From Microbacterium sp. MYb66 (GTDB taxonomy: Bacteria; Actinomycetota; Actinomycetes; Actinomycetales; Microbacteriaceae): a stretch of DNA of 64,000 nucleotides. The stretch covers positions 372,001 through 436,000 of the forward strand of contig NZ_PCOV01000003.1 of the NCBI RefSeq assembly GCF_002979435.1. Reading direction: 5' to 3'. Of the stretch, positions 1-8,528 are shown piece by piece. How positions within the stretch are numbered: position 1 is the first letter of the stretch; every line of letters starts with the position of its first letter. A program made the position numbers and the translations under genes. The notes beneath the pieces were generated by a model that was not told the DNA's origin, did not search any database, and saw only the letters and a program-made list of their open reading frames with translations.

Positions 1-952
1 GGTCGAGCAGCTGTTCGTGCGCGGCGGAGAGTCCGCCGCCGATCACGATCATCGCCGGGTCGACCGTCATCGTCAGGGTGGCGATGCCGTGGGCGAGCTC
101 GTCGATGAAGCCGTCGAGCTCCTGCTGGGCGACCGCGTCTCCGCCGCGTGCCTTCGCGAAGACCTCGGCGGCGGTCGGGGCGGTCCGCCACGAGATCTGT
201 CCGGTCTCGGTGTTCAGTCCGCGGAAGGCGAGGCGGCCGATGTCGCCGGCGGCGTTGTGGATGCCGCGGCGCGGACGCCCGCCGAGGATGAGGCCCATCG
301 CGATGCGGTTGCCGACCGAGAGGTAGATGACGTCGTCGACGAGCTGTGCCACGCCGAGGTGGTGCTCGGCGACCGCGGCCAGGCGCACGCCGTTGTCGAC
401 GGCGACGGGGCAGCCGAACGCCTGCCGCAGCTGCGAGCCGATGTCGATCCCCGACCACTCGGGGATCACGACCGAGGTGGTCACGCGCCCGGCATCGTCG
501 ACGATGCCGGGGAGGGAGACGCCGACCGCGCGCACTTTCGAGGCGGCGATCGAGACGGCCGAGAGGGTGCGGCGCACGTCGTCGATGACGGCCGCGAGCT
601 TGGAGGCCCCGTCGGGGTGTGCGGCGACGCCGGAGTAGTTGCGCTGCGCGATCACGGCCCCGGCCAGGTCGGCCAGCACGACGCGGACGCTCGCGACGCC
701 GATGTCGACACCGACGACGGTCCCGGCGGCGGCGTGGAAGGAGTAGCGCCGTGCGGGTCGCCCGGCACCGCCGCCGTTCTGCACCGGCGCGTCGACGATC
801 ATGCCCGACTCGCTCAGCGTGGTCACGGCGTTCTCGACCGAGGTGCGCGAGATCTCGAGCGAACGCGAGAGGTCGTTCACGGTCGCAGGACCGGCATCGC
901 GCAGCTGCAGTGCGGATCGCGCAACGATCGAGAGTGGACTGGTCACGGCCAT
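1..952 (-). CDS. ROK family transcriptional repressor (3' end off the window)
   Basis: Read on the minus strand, the protein opens MAVTSPLSIVARSALQLRD with a winged-helix segment (about residues 5-60; SRTSVENAVTTLSESGM). A ROK/sugar-kinase fold follows with a VGVDIGVASVRVVLADLAG phosphate-binding loop and VIGGG near the visible end. The C-terminal end lies beyond position 1, so the gene is partial. ROK repressors of the NagC/XylR kind bind a sugar or sugar phosphate and release an operator. This one is divergent from the sugar ABC operon starting at 1142, so control of that operon is the natural inference. The effector cannot be read from sequence. Confidence 0.9.
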   Translation of the reverse strand, partial: MAVTSPLSIVARSALQLRDAGPATVNDLSRSLEISRTSVENAVTTLSESGMIVDAPVQNGGGAGRPARRYSFHAAAGTVVGVDIGVASVRVVLADLAGAVIAQRNYSGVAAHPDGASKLAAVIDDVRRTLSAVSIAASKVRAVGVSLPGIVDDAGRVTTSVVIPEWSGIDIGSQLRQAFGCPVAVDNGVRLAAVAEHHLGVAQLVDDVIYLSVGNRIAMGLILGGRPRRGIHNAAGDIGRLAFRGLNTETGQISWRTAPTAAEVFAKARGGDAVAQQELDGFIDELAHGIATLTMTVDPAMIVIGGGLSAAHEQLLD

Positions 953-1006
953 GTGCTGTCCCTTCTTCTTCTCCGTCGTCGGGTGCGATCAAATTAGCAC
1001 ACCGGA

Positions 1007-1067
1007 TTCTCAGATCAAGGTTTGACGTTCTCGAACTGGAAACACGGCTGAAACAACCGTCTGAGAA
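1007..1067. promoter_or_regulatory. paired inverted half-sites, candidate ROK operator
   Basis: TTCTCAGA at 1007-1014 and its exact reverse complement TCTGAGAA at 1060-1067 are 53 bp apart centre to centre, close to five helical turns. One lies near the ROK promoter, the other just upstream of the -35 element of the SBP operon. A smaller dyad, GTTCTCGAAC, lies between them at 1027-1036. A looping repressor site is inferred from geometry only. Confidence 0.4.
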
Positions 1068-1074
1068 CTTGTAC

Positions 1075-1105
1075 TTGACGAATTATCCCATTGCAGTGTC
1101 ATAAT
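1075..1105 (+). promoter_or_regulatory. sigma70-type promoter of the sugar ABC operon
   Basis: TTGACG at 1075-1080 is a good -35 element. CATAAT at 1100-1105 resembles a -10 element with a slightly long 19-bp spacer (TCATAA, one base earlier, gives 18). The ATG of the SBP gene is 37 bp further on, behind a GGAG ribosome site. Confidence 0.55.
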
Positions 1106-1141
1106 GAACCGTACTCAGCACGGTATAAGCAAAGGAGCACC

Positions 1142-2383
1142 ATGCGCGTCAGCAAGATCACCGGCGTCGTCGCGGGAATCGCGGCCGCCACCCTGTTGGC
1201 CGGATGTTCGGCCGGCGGAGGCAACACCGCAGAGGGTGAGCAGGACATCACGGTCTGGCTCTACCCGGTCATCGCCGACGAGGCGGTGCACAAGGACTTC
1301 TGGGACTCGACGATCGCCGACTTCGAGAAGAAGAACGAGAACATCAACGTCACCTACGAGATCTTCCCGTGGGCGAACCGCGACGAGGCCCTCCAGACGG
1401 CGATCGCGGCCGGCAAGGGCCCGGACGTCGTCTACCTGATCCCCGACCAGCTCGCGGCGTACCAGAAGTCGATCGCCCCGCTCAACGATCTGCTGAGCGA
1501 AGAGCGTCAGAGCGAGCTGCTGCCGAACGTGAAGACGTCGGTCACGCTCGACGGCGACATCCTCGGCGCCCCGATCCTCACCAGCGCCATGCCGCTCATC
1601 TGCAACGCCGCCGCGTTCGAGGCCGCGGGCGTCACGGAGTTCCCCGAGACCTGGGACGACATCACCGCGATGGCCCCCAAGTTCACGGAGAAGGGCATGT
1701 ACGCCCTCAACTACCCGGCATCCGCCGAGAACACCCTCAACCTCACCTACTACCCGCTGCTCTGGCAGGCCGGTGGCGAGGTCTACACGAAGGACGGCGA
1801 CGTCGGGTTCGACAGCAAGGCGGGCACGCAGGCGCTCACCTTCCTCACCGACCTGGCGGAGGCGGGAGCCCTCGACCCCGAGGCGCTCACCACCAACGTC
1901 CCGCTCGAGCAGACCGCCGTCGCCCAGGGCAAGGTCGGCTGCACGTGGAACAACGCGGTCACCGAAGTCGTGCCCTTCTGGGGCGAGGAGAACGTCAAGG
2001 TCCTCGCGCCGCTGACCGAGAAGGAGTCCGTGGCCTACGGCACGGTCGGCTCGCTCTCGGTGCTCAAGGGCTCCAAGGCGCAGGATGCCGCGGCGAAGTT
2101 CGCGGAGTACGCGACCGGCGCCGACGTGGTCGAGCCGTACCTCAAGGCGGCCGGGTTCTTCTCGGCGCTCAGCACCACCGAGCCGCTCTACGCGGACGAC
2201 CCGCTGCTCGGCGAGGTCGAGAAGTACGTCCCCGACACCACGGTCGGCGAGCTCAACGCCTCGTCGCGTGCGCTGATGGGCGTGCTCGCTCCCGAGATCC
2301 AGGCGGCCCTCCTCGGGGACAAGTCCCCGGAGGATGCGCTGAAGGACGCCGCGGCAGCTGCGGCACCGCTGATCAAGAAGTAG
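1142..2383 (+). CDS. sugar ABC transporter substrate-binding lipoprotein
   Basis: A 413-residue extracellular solute-binding protein of the family-1 (MalE/UgpB-like) type. The N-terminus has a basic start, a hydrophobic stretch and the lipobox LLAG-C with the acylated Cys at residue 22, so it should be anchored outside the membrane. ATG 1142 is chosen because GGAG sits just before it and the lipobox is then at normal distance. It delivers a carbohydrate to the permeases encoded at 2456 and 3358. A stable hairpin after the stop probably keeps SBP transcripts in excess of permease transcripts. No ATPase gene is in this operon, so a shared MsiK/UgpC-type ATPase elsewhere is likely. The ligand is unknown; the downstream enzymes suggest a sugar or sugar acid. 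Confidence 0.93.
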   Translation: MRVSKITGVVAGIAAATLLAGCSAGGGNTAEGEQDITVWLYPVIADEAVHKDFWDSTIADFEKKNENINVTYEIFPWANRDEALQTAIAAGKGPDVVYLIPDQLAAYQKSIAPLNDLLSEERQSELLPNVKTSVTLDGDILGAPILTSAMPLICNAAAFEAAGVTEFPETWDDITAMAPKFTEKGMYALNYPASAENTLNLTYYPLLWQAGGEVYTKDGDVGFDSKAGTQALTFLTDLAEAGALDPEALTTNVPLEQTAVAQGKVGCTWNNAVTEVVPFWGEENVKVLAPLTEKESVAYGTVGSLSVLKGSKAQDAAAKFAEYATGADVVEPYLKAAGFFSALSTTEPLYADDPLLGEVEKYVPDTTVGELNASSRALMGVLAPEIQAALLGDKSPEDALKDAAAAAAPLIKK

Positions 2384-2390
2384 CAGGATC

Positions 2391-2421
2391 GGGGGCGTGC
2401 GGAGAGACACCGCACGCCCCC
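2391..2421 (+). terminator. intercistronic hairpin between SBP and permease genes
   Basis: GGGGGCGTGCGG (2391-2402) and CCGCACGCCCCC (2410-2421) form a perfect 12-bp stem with a 7-base loop. No T-run follows, so a partial terminator or an RNA-stability barrier protecting the SBP message is more likely than a full stop. Confidence 0.7.
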
Positions 2422-2455
2422 GCCCCCTTCCGTCCCCCCACGTGAGGTACCACTG

Positions 2456-3361
2456 ATGACGACGGCAACCACGGCGAAGAGGCCCGCAGGGCGGGTCACG
2501 CGGGTGCTCGCACGACGAGAGGCGCGAGTCGCCTTCCTGTTCGTGCTCCCCGCCTTCCTCCTCTTCATCGCCTTCCGCTTCGGTCCGAGCATCGTCGGAG
2601 TCGCGCTCAGCTTCTTCGACTACGACATCACCGGCGAGATCGCCTGGCGCGGACTCGACCACTTTCAGCGCATGGTCGCCGACCCGCTGTTCTGGCGGGC
2701 GCTGGGCACCACCCTGATCTACACGGTGTTCGCCGTTCCGATCGCGCTCGTGCTCTCCACCGTGATGGCGCTCGGCGTGCGCCGCGCCTTCCGGGGCGCT
2801 CGCTTCTTCCGCTCGATCTTCTTCCTCCCCGTCATCACCTCGCTCGTGCTGGCAGGGTCCATCTTCATCTGGATCTTCTCCGCGAACGGTCCGTGGTCGG
2901 CGCTGATGACCCCGCTGGGTCTCGGCGGATCCTGGCTGGGCAGCACCGTGCTCGTCATCCCGGCCATCATCGTCGTCGGCGTCTGGTCGCGATTCGGCTA
3001 CGGGATGATGATCCTCATCGCCGCGCTGCAGGACGTGCCGCGTGAGCTCGAGGAAGCCGCACTGGTCGACGGAGCCAACGCCTGGCAGCGTTTCCGGTAC
3101 ATCATCCTTCCGGTGCTGCGGCCGACGTTCTTCTTCCTCGCGGTCATCGAGACGACCGCCGCCTTCCAGGTCTTCGACGTCATCTACGTGATGACCCAGG
3201 GAGGACCGGCGAACGCCAGCTACTCGCTCGTGTACATGCTGTACGACCAGGGCTTCCGCTACTTCGACTACGGCTACGCAGCCGCCATCGGCGTGGCCCT
3301 GTTCATCATGACCCTCGTCGTCGCGCTCATCCAGCGCCTAGTGATCGGAAAGCAGAAATGA
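2456..3361 (+). CDS. sugar ABC transporter permease, MalF-like
   Basis: A 301-residue inner-membrane permease with about six transmembrane segments. The first follows a basic N-terminal tail (FLFVLPAFLLFIAFRF). The cytoplasmic EAA loop, which docks the ATPase, is clear at about residue 200 (EEAALVDGANAWQRFRYI). It pairs with the MalG-like permease encoded next, whose start overlaps its stop by 4 bases, and with the upstream SBP. Family assignment is firm; substrate is not known. Confidence 0.93.
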   Translation: MTTATTAKRPAGRVTRVLARREARVAFLFVLPAFLLFIAFRFGPSIVGVALSFFDYDITGEIAWRGLDHFQRMVADPLFWRALGTTLIYTVFAVPIALVLSTVMALGVRRAFRGARFFRSIFFLPVITSLVLAGSIFIWIFSANGPWSALMTPLGLGGSWLGSTVLVIPAIIVVGVWSRFGYGMMILIAALQDVPRELEEAALVDGANAWQRFRYIILPVLRPTFFFLAVIETTAAFQVFDVIYVMTQGGPANASYSLVYMLYDQGFRYFDYGYAAAIGVALFIMTLVVALIQRLVIGKQK

Positions 3362-4275
3362 CCGCTCTGTTGCAGCCTCCGACACAGCCGCCGACGCAGT
3401 CGCCGGTGATGCCGCCGAAGACGTCGGCCAAGCGGCGCCGCGCCTACCGCGCACTCCAGCCCACCGGCTGGGGGATCGTCGGTCGATGGATCTGGCTGAG
3501 CCTCGCCGGCATCCTCAGCTTCTTCCCGTTCTACGCGATGGTCGTGCTGAGCCTGAAGCCCGGCATGGTCGTCGAACTCCCCGGTTCGCTGCTGCCCTTC
3601 CAGGACATCTCCTTCGAGGCCTACGAGCAGGTGCTCGCGGGGCAGAACATCCTCGGCTGGCTCGGCAACACCCTCATCTACTCGCTCGTCTCGGTCGTCG
3701 CGGTGCTGTTCCTCTCGGCGCTCGCGGGCTACGCCTTCGCCAAGAAGCGCTTCCGCGGCAAAGAGGTCATGTTCTGGTCGTTCCTCGCGATGGTGATGGT
3801 GCCGTTCCACGTCACCCTCATCCCGACGTTCATCCTGATGGCGAACCTCGGCGGTGTCGACACGTACTGGGGTCTGATCCTGCCCTCGCTCGCGAACGCC
3901 CAGGCCGTGTTCCTGATGCGGCAGTTCATCTCGGGCCTCCCCGACGAGCTGTTCGAGGCCGCCCGCATCGACGGTGCGGGCGAGTTCCGCATCTTCCTGC
4001 GGATCGTGCTGCCGCTGTGCAAGCCGATCCTCGCCACCCTCGGCATCTTCGTCTTCCTCTGGCACTGGAACGACTTCCTGTGGCCGCTCATCATCGCGAA
4101 GTCCAACGCGATGTTCACACTCACCGTCGGCATCTCGTCGCTGCAGCAGCAGAACGTCCCGCTGAGCACCATGCTCGCCGGATCCGTCGTCGCGCTGCTG
4201 CCCATCTTCCTCGCGTACCTCATCGCTCAGCGGTACGTGCAGGAGGGCGTGGCCGGTACGGGCATCAAGGGCTGA
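3358..4275 (+). CDS. sugar ABC transporter permease, MalG-like
   Basis: A 305-residue second permease half of the importer. A proline- and threonine-rich tail of about 40 residues precedes the first membrane helix. The EAA loop reads DELFEAARIDGAGEFRIFLR at about residue 205. The protein ends VAGTGIKG, a typical MalG-family C-terminus. It starts at an ATGA overlap with the preceding permease, indicating translational coupling. The next gene begins 19 bases later behind GAAGGGAAAG, so the enzymes downstream are probably in the same transcript. Confidence 0.93.
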   Translation: MTALLQPPTQPPTQSPVMPPKTSAKRRRAYRALQPTGWGIVGRWIWLSLAGILSFFPFYAMVVLSLKPGMVVELPGSLLPFQDISFEAYEQVLAGQNILGWLGNTLIYSLVSVVAVLFLSALAGYAFAKKRFRGKEVMFWSFLAMVMVPFHVTLIPTFILMANLGGVDTYWGLILPSLANAQAVFLMRQFISGLPDELFEAARIDGAGEFRIFLRIVLPLCKPILATLGIFVFLWHWNDFLWPLIIAKSNAMFTLTVGISSLQQQNVPLSTMLAGSVVALLPIFLAYLIAQRYVQEGVAGTGIKG

Positions 4276-4294
4276 GAAGAAGGGAAAGCACCAC

Positions 4295-5329
4295 ATGACT
4301 CAGCACATCTTCACTTCAGAGGCGGAGCTCGAGGAAGCGCTCGCGACGCCGAGCGCCGGCCTGGTCGACGACCTCGCGCGCGGGGCGGGCGACCTCGTGA
4401 TCCTCGGCGCAGGCGGCAAGATGGGCCCGACGCTGGCCATGCTCGCGCGCCGCGGCCTGGATGCCGCCGGGCGCCGGGACGACGCCGTGTACGCCGTCTC
4501 CCGCTTCGGCGACGCCGCGATCCGCGAGCGCCTCGAGGCCGCGGGCGTGAAGGTCGTCTCGTTCGACCTGATCGAGAACGACGACTTCTCCGCGCTGCCG
4601 GATGCTCCGAACGTGGTCTTCATGGTCGGCGCGAAGTTCGGCGCCGCGACCAACGCCTCGTGGGCCTGGGAGGTCAACGCCGCGCTGCCCGACCGCGTCG
4701 CCCGTCGCTACCGCGACAGCGCCATCTCCGTGCTCTCCACCGGCAACGTCTATCCGTTCCTGCCCGCCTCGTCGGGCGGGGCATCCGAAGAGGTCCAGCC
4801 CGCCCCGATCGGGGAGTACGCCCAGTCGTGCCTCGGGCGCGAGCGCGTCTTCGAGTTCGGCGCGCAGGAGCGCGGCACCAAGGTCGCGATCATCCGCCTC
4901 AACTACGCCGTCGACCTGCGTTACGGCGTGCTCGCCGACATCGGCAGCGCCGTGCATGCAGGCCAGCCGGTCTCGGTCGCGACCGCGAACGTCAACGTCA
5001 TCTGGCAGGGCTACGCGAACGAGGTCGTGCTGCGCAGCCTCGTGCACGCCTCGACCGCCCCGTTCACGATCAACCTCACCGGTCCCGAGCTGCTGAGCGT
5101 CGAGTCGATCGCCCGCCGCTTCGGCACCCTCTTCGATCGTGAGGTCGAGATCGTCGACGAGCCCCAGCCCACCGCGCTGCTCAGCGACGCCCGCCGGTGC
5201 ATGGCCCTGTTCGGCTACCCGGCGGTCTCCGCCGAGACCCTGATCGGCCTGCAGGCCGACTGGATCGAGAACGGGTTGCCGATGATCGCGAAGCCGACCA
5301 AGTGGGCCGTCCGGGACGGGAAGTTCTGA
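4295..5329 (+). CDS. NAD-dependent epimerase/dehydratase family protein
   Basis: A 344-residue extended-SDR-like protein. A Rossmann motif is visible early (LVILGAGGKMGPTLAMLARR, about residues 31-50). VLSTGNVYPFLP at about residue 146 fits the active-site strand of this family, although the canonical YxxxK is not obvious (EYAQSCLGRERVF is the nearest). It lies between the permeases and a DapA-fold gene whose ATG overlaps its stop codon. A role in oxidising, dehydrating or epimerising the imported sugar is inferred from context. The exact reaction is unknown. Confidence 0.75.
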   Translation: MTQHIFTSEAELEEALATPSAGLVDDLARGAGDLVILGAGGKMGPTLAMLARRGLDAAGRRDDAVYAVSRFGDAAIRERLEAAGVKVVSFDLIENDDFSALPDAPNVVFMVGAKFGAATNASWAWEVNAALPDRVARRYRDSAISVLSTGNVYPFLPASSGGASEEVQPAPIGEYAQSCLGRERVFEFGAQERGTKVAIIRLNYAVDLRYGVLADIGSAVHAGQPVSVATANVNVIWQGYANEVVLRSLVHASTAPFTINLTGPELLSVESIARRFGTLFDREVEIVDEPQPTALLSDARRCMALFGYPAVSAETLIGLQADWIENGLPMIAKPTKWAVRDGKF

Positions 5330-6390
5330 TGGCGGTTCCCACCCTGCGACCGGAGGCCGCGGCCACCCTCGCCCGCGGTGCGGTGATCCCGGCGCATCCC
5401 CTCGCGCTCACCGCCGAGCGGCGCATCGACGAGCGACGCCAGCGCGCGCTCACCCGCTACTACCTCGACGCCGGCGCCGGAGGCATCGCCGTCGGGGTGC
5501 ACACGACCCAGTTCGAGATCCGCGACCCGGAGCATGCGCTCCTGGAACCCGTGCTCGCCCTCGCCGCCGAGGAGCTGGACGCGCGGGCGAGTGCCGACGT
5601 GGTGCGCATCGCCGGCGTCGCCGGCGGCACCGCTCAGGCGGTCGCCGAAGCCGAGCTCGCCCGCGACCTCGGGTACGACGCCGTGCTGGTGAGTCCTCGC
5701 GTCGCGGGCGCCGACGAGCGTGCCCTGCTCGAACGCGCCCGCGCCGTGGGTGAGGTGCTGCCGGTGGTGGGCTTCTACTTGCAGACCGCGATCGGCGGGC
5801 CCGTGCTCGACCGCGACTTCTGGCGCGAGTTCGCGTCGATCCCGGCCGTCGTCGCGGTCAAGGCCGCGCCATTCGACCGGTACCGCACGCTGGAACTGGT
5901 GCGCGGCGTCGCCGCCTCCGGTCGCGCCGACGAGATCGCGCTGTACACCGGCAACGACGACGCGATCGTCGCCGACCTGCTGTCCGAGTTCCACGTGGAG
6001 TCACCGGATGGTCCGCGCACCCTGCGCTTCGTCGGCGGGCTCCTCGGCCAGTGGGCGGTCGGCACGCGTGCCGCGGTCGCGCTCCTCGAACGCGCACAGC
6101 GCGCGATGGCCGGCGACGCGGAGGCCTACCGCGAGCTGGGACTCGTCGCCAGCGACATGGTCGACGTCAACCAGGCGGTGTTCGACCCGGGCAACGACTT
6201 CCACGGCGTGATCGCCGGCGTGCACGAGATGCTCCGCCAGCAGGGCCTGCTCGACGGCACCTGGTGCCTCGACCCCGCAGAGGGTCTCTCGCCGGGCCAG
6301 GCCGCGGAGATCGAGCGGGTGCGCCACGCGTATCCCGCCCTGAACGACGACGCCTTCATCGCCGAGAACCTCGAGGCCTGGTTGGCATGA
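5329..6390 (+). CDS. dihydrodipicolinate synthase/aldolase family protein (divergent)
   Basis: A 353-residue class-I aldolase-like TIM barrel. The Schiff-base lysine is recognisable in VVAVKAAPFDRYRT (about residue 180) and the catalytic Tyr in VVGFYLQT. In contrast the usual GTTGE loop is replaced by VGVHTTQFE near residue 60, so the substrate is unlikely to be that of DapA. Start is ATG 5329, in a TGATG overlap with the preceding stop. DapA-fold proteins in sugar operons commonly cleave or dehydrate 2-keto-3-deoxy sugar acids. That role would fit a position between a dehydratase-like protein and a 2-hydroxyacid dehydrogenase, but it is inference. Confidence 0.8.
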   Translation: MAVPTLRPEAAATLARGAVIPAHPLALTAERRIDERRQRALTRYYLDAGAGGIAVGVHTTQFEIRDPEHALLEPVLALAAEELDARASADVVRIAGVAGGTAQAVAEAELARDLGYDAVLVSPRVAGADERALLERARAVGEVLPVVGFYLQTAIGGPVLDRDFWREFASIPAVVAVKAAPFDRYRTLELVRGVAASGRADEIALYTGNDDAIVADLLSEFHVESPDGPRTLRFVGGLLGQWAVGTRAAVALLERAQRAMAGDAEAYRELGLVASDMVDVNQAVFDPGNDFHGVIAGVHEMLRQQGLLDGTWCLDPAEGLSPGQAAEIERVRHAYPALNDDAFIAENLEAWLA

Positions 6391-7412
6391 GTGCGGCGAT
6401 GAGCGCGGGAACCGGAGCGCCGACCGTGGTCGCGGTCGTCTCGCGAGAGCTCTTCGCGGAATTCTTCTCTGCGGAGGATGCCGAGCGGCTGCAGGCTGTG
6501 GCCGCTCGACTCGGGGGCTCTTTCGTGCGCGTCGACCGACTCGCGGACGCGGAGCCGGCCGAGGCGCGCATCGTCATCACGAGCTGGGGCGTCGGCCCCT
6601 TCGATGCGGCCGTGCTCGCGTCGCTGCCGAAGCTCGAGCTCATCGCGCACACCGGCGCCACGATCAAGCCCTTCGCGACGGATGCGCTGTTCGATCGCGG
6701 CATCCGGGTCACCCAGGCCGGCGCAGGCATGGCGCGACCGGTGGCCGAGGTCTCGCTGACGTTCACCCTCGCGCTCCTGCACCGGGTGCCCGAGATGCAC
6801 AATGCGCTGCGGGCCGGCGACGGCTGGTACGACGCGGATGCCGTCGGCGTGCAGCGCGAGATCCTCGGCACGCCCATCGCCGTGATCGGCGCCTCCCGCA
6901 CCGGACGCGCGTATCTCGAACTCATCCGTGCGCTCGGAGCAGGGCCGCTGCTGGTCGACCCCACCATCGACGCGGAGGCCGCGGCGGCGCTCGGGGCCGA
7001 GCTCGTCGCTCTCGACGACGCCCTCCGGCGTGCGCAGATCGTCGCGGTGCACGCGCCCACGCTGCCGGAGACCCACCATCTGATCGGCCGCCGTGAGCTC
7101 GCACTGATGCGCGACGGCGCGGGGCTCGTCAACACGGCACGCTCGTGGCTGGTCGACGAGGCCGCGCTGATCGAGGAGCTGCAGCGCGGCCGCCTCAGCG
7201 CCGCGATCGACGTGTTCGACGAGGAGCCGTTCGCCGCGGACAGTCCGTTCCGCTCGCTGCCCGGGGTGCTGGTGACCCCGCACCGCGCGGCGGGCACGAG
7301 CCAGGGGCGGCTGCGTCAGGGGCGCATCGTCGCCGACGAGGTCGAAGCCTTCGCCGCGGGGCGACCGCTCGCACACACCGTCGACCGCGCACAGCTGTCT
7401 TCGATGGCATGA
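6387..7412 (+). CDS. D-isomer-specific 2-hydroxyacid dehydrogenase
   Basis: A 341-residue member of the 2-hydroxyacid dehydrogenase family. The Rossmann loop is IGASRTGR, with GxSxxG in place of the usual GxGxxG. The catalytic Arg (NTARSW), Glu (DVFDEEP) and His (VTPHRAAG) are all present. It starts in an ATGA overlap with the DapA-like gene. It closely resembles the enzyme encoded at 39871: both share a TSWG segment, an HTG motif in the substrate lobe and the GASRxGR loop. A role in interconverting a 2-keto acid and 2-hydroxyacid produced from the imported sugar is inferred. Confidence 0.88.
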   Translation: MSAAMSAGTGAPTVVAVVSRELFAEFFSAEDAERLQAVAARLGGSFVRVDRLADAEPAEARIVITSWGVGPFDAAVLASLPKLELIAHTGATIKPFATDALFDRGIRVTQAGAGMARPVAEVSLTFTLALLHRVPEMHNALRAGDGWYDADAVGVQREILGTPIAVIGASRTGRAYLELIRALGAGPLLVDPTIDAEAAAALGAELVALDDALRRAQIVAVHAPTLPETHHLIGRRELALMRDGAGLVNTARSWLVDEAALIEELQRGRLSAAIDVFDEEPFAADSPFRSLPGVLVTPHRAAGTSQGRLRQGRIVADEVEAFAAGRPLAHTVDRAQLSSMA

Positions 7413-7470
7413 CCGGGTCGCCGCGGGGCCTCGCGTGGGTGCATGCCGTCCAGTTCGTGCGGGAGGAGCC

Positions 7471-8421
7471 GTGAGCGCGGCGACGATCCGGGTGGCTCGG
7501 GCCGGGGACGAGACCGGGCTCACCGCGCTGTGGGCGACGGCCTTCACTCCTCCGCTCACCCCTGAGCAGTGGCTGGTCGATGACGACCGCCTCGCCCACA
7601 CGCTCGTGGCCGAAGACGACGCGGGCCTCTGCGGCTCGATCCACGGCCTGCCCAAACGGCTGCGCGAATCCGGCGGAGGCATCGCCGACGTGCATGCGAT
7701 CGGGAGCGTCGCGGTCGCCGAGCGTGCCCGAGGGCGAGGGCTCGCCCGTCGGCTCGTCACCGCGACGCTGGAGGCCGCGAGGGACGCCGACTGGGCTCTG
7801 CTGTTCACGGGCACGCCGGAGGTGTACCGCTCCCGCGGGTTCGAGACGTTCTCGATGCCGCGCACGCTGACCGGCCCCTGGCGCGCTCCGGCGGTCGCGG
7901 AAGCCGCCGCCGAGCGCAGGTCCGAGCCCGAGGGTCGGGTCGTGCGCGAGACCGTCGGCACCGGGAGCCTCGGATCCGTGCGGGAGACGTACGAGTGCTC
8001 CCGCGCGGGACGGGTGGCCCTCGCCCCGGTGCGGAGCGACCGCGACTGGTCGATGGCGGAGGTGCGGATGCGCGGAGCGATGCTGTACCGGCGGATCGAG
8101 GGCTCCGCGGTCGTCGGGTACGCGATCGCCCGGGTGCGCGGAGAGGTCGGCATGCTCCTGGAGAGCGCCGTGCTCCCCGATGCCGCCGATGCTGCCGGGG
8201 TGCACCGCGACCTGCTCGCCGCGGTCGCCGCGGAGTGGGCAGCCGTCGGGGTGGCCACCTGCGATCTCGCCGTCGCCGCCCTGGCGGACGACGAACGCGC
8301 CGCGCAGGAGTTCGCACCCGAGGCGGTGCGGCAGGACGACCGCACCGGCATGATCCGCCCGCTGCGGCGCGCGGCGCGATTGCACGGCATCCGCCACTTC
8401 ACGGAGGCCGACTACTTCTGA
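7471..8421 (+). CDS. GNAT family N-acetyltransferase, Eis-like
   Basis: A 316-residue protein. The N-terminal half carries the GNAT acetyl-CoA loop (AVAERARGRGLARRLVTATL, about residues 75-95) followed by VYRSRGFE, typical of the fold. The C-terminal half looks like a second acetyltransferase-like or Eis-type domain. GTG 7471 is preferred because GGGAGGA lies directly upstream; an earlier in-frame start at 7435 lacks a ribosome site. The 58-bp gap from the sugar operon leaves it unclear whether it is part of that transcript. Substrate unknown (amine, aminoglycoside or peptide N-terminus). Confidence 0.82.
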   Translation: MSAATIRVARAGDETGLTALWATAFTPPLTPEQWLVDDDRLAHTLVAEDDAGLCGSIHGLPKRLRESGGGIADVHAIGSVAVAERARGRGLARRLVTATLEAARDADWALLFTGTPEVYRSRGFETFSMPRTLTGPWRAPAVAEAAAERRSEPEGRVVRETVGTGSLGSVRETYECSRAGRVALAPVRSDRDWSMAEVRMRGAMLYRRIEGSAVVGYAIARVRGEVGMLLESAVLPDAADAAGVHRDLLAAVAAEWAAVGVATCDLAVAALADDERAAQEFAPEAVRQDDRTGMIRPLRRAARLHGIRHFTEADYF

Positions 8422-8528
8422 GCATCCGCTCGGAGAACAGCACTGGGGACTGGGGATCGATCGGAGGATGCGGCTCGGCCGGAGGCCGGACGCCTGAGCG
8501 CGGCGAAGATGCCGCAAGGAGGATGACC

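Noticed and set aside
17..997. Long plus-strand open frame at the left edge
   Set aside because: It is arginine/aspartate-rich with no family motif and lies opposite the clear ROK repressor on the minus strand; a GC-rich antisense frame.
1115..2662. 515-codon minus-strand frame opposite the SBP gene
   Set aside because: Composition is typical of antisense GC-rich frames and it would run across the SBP-permease boundary; the plus-strand lipoprotein is unambiguous.
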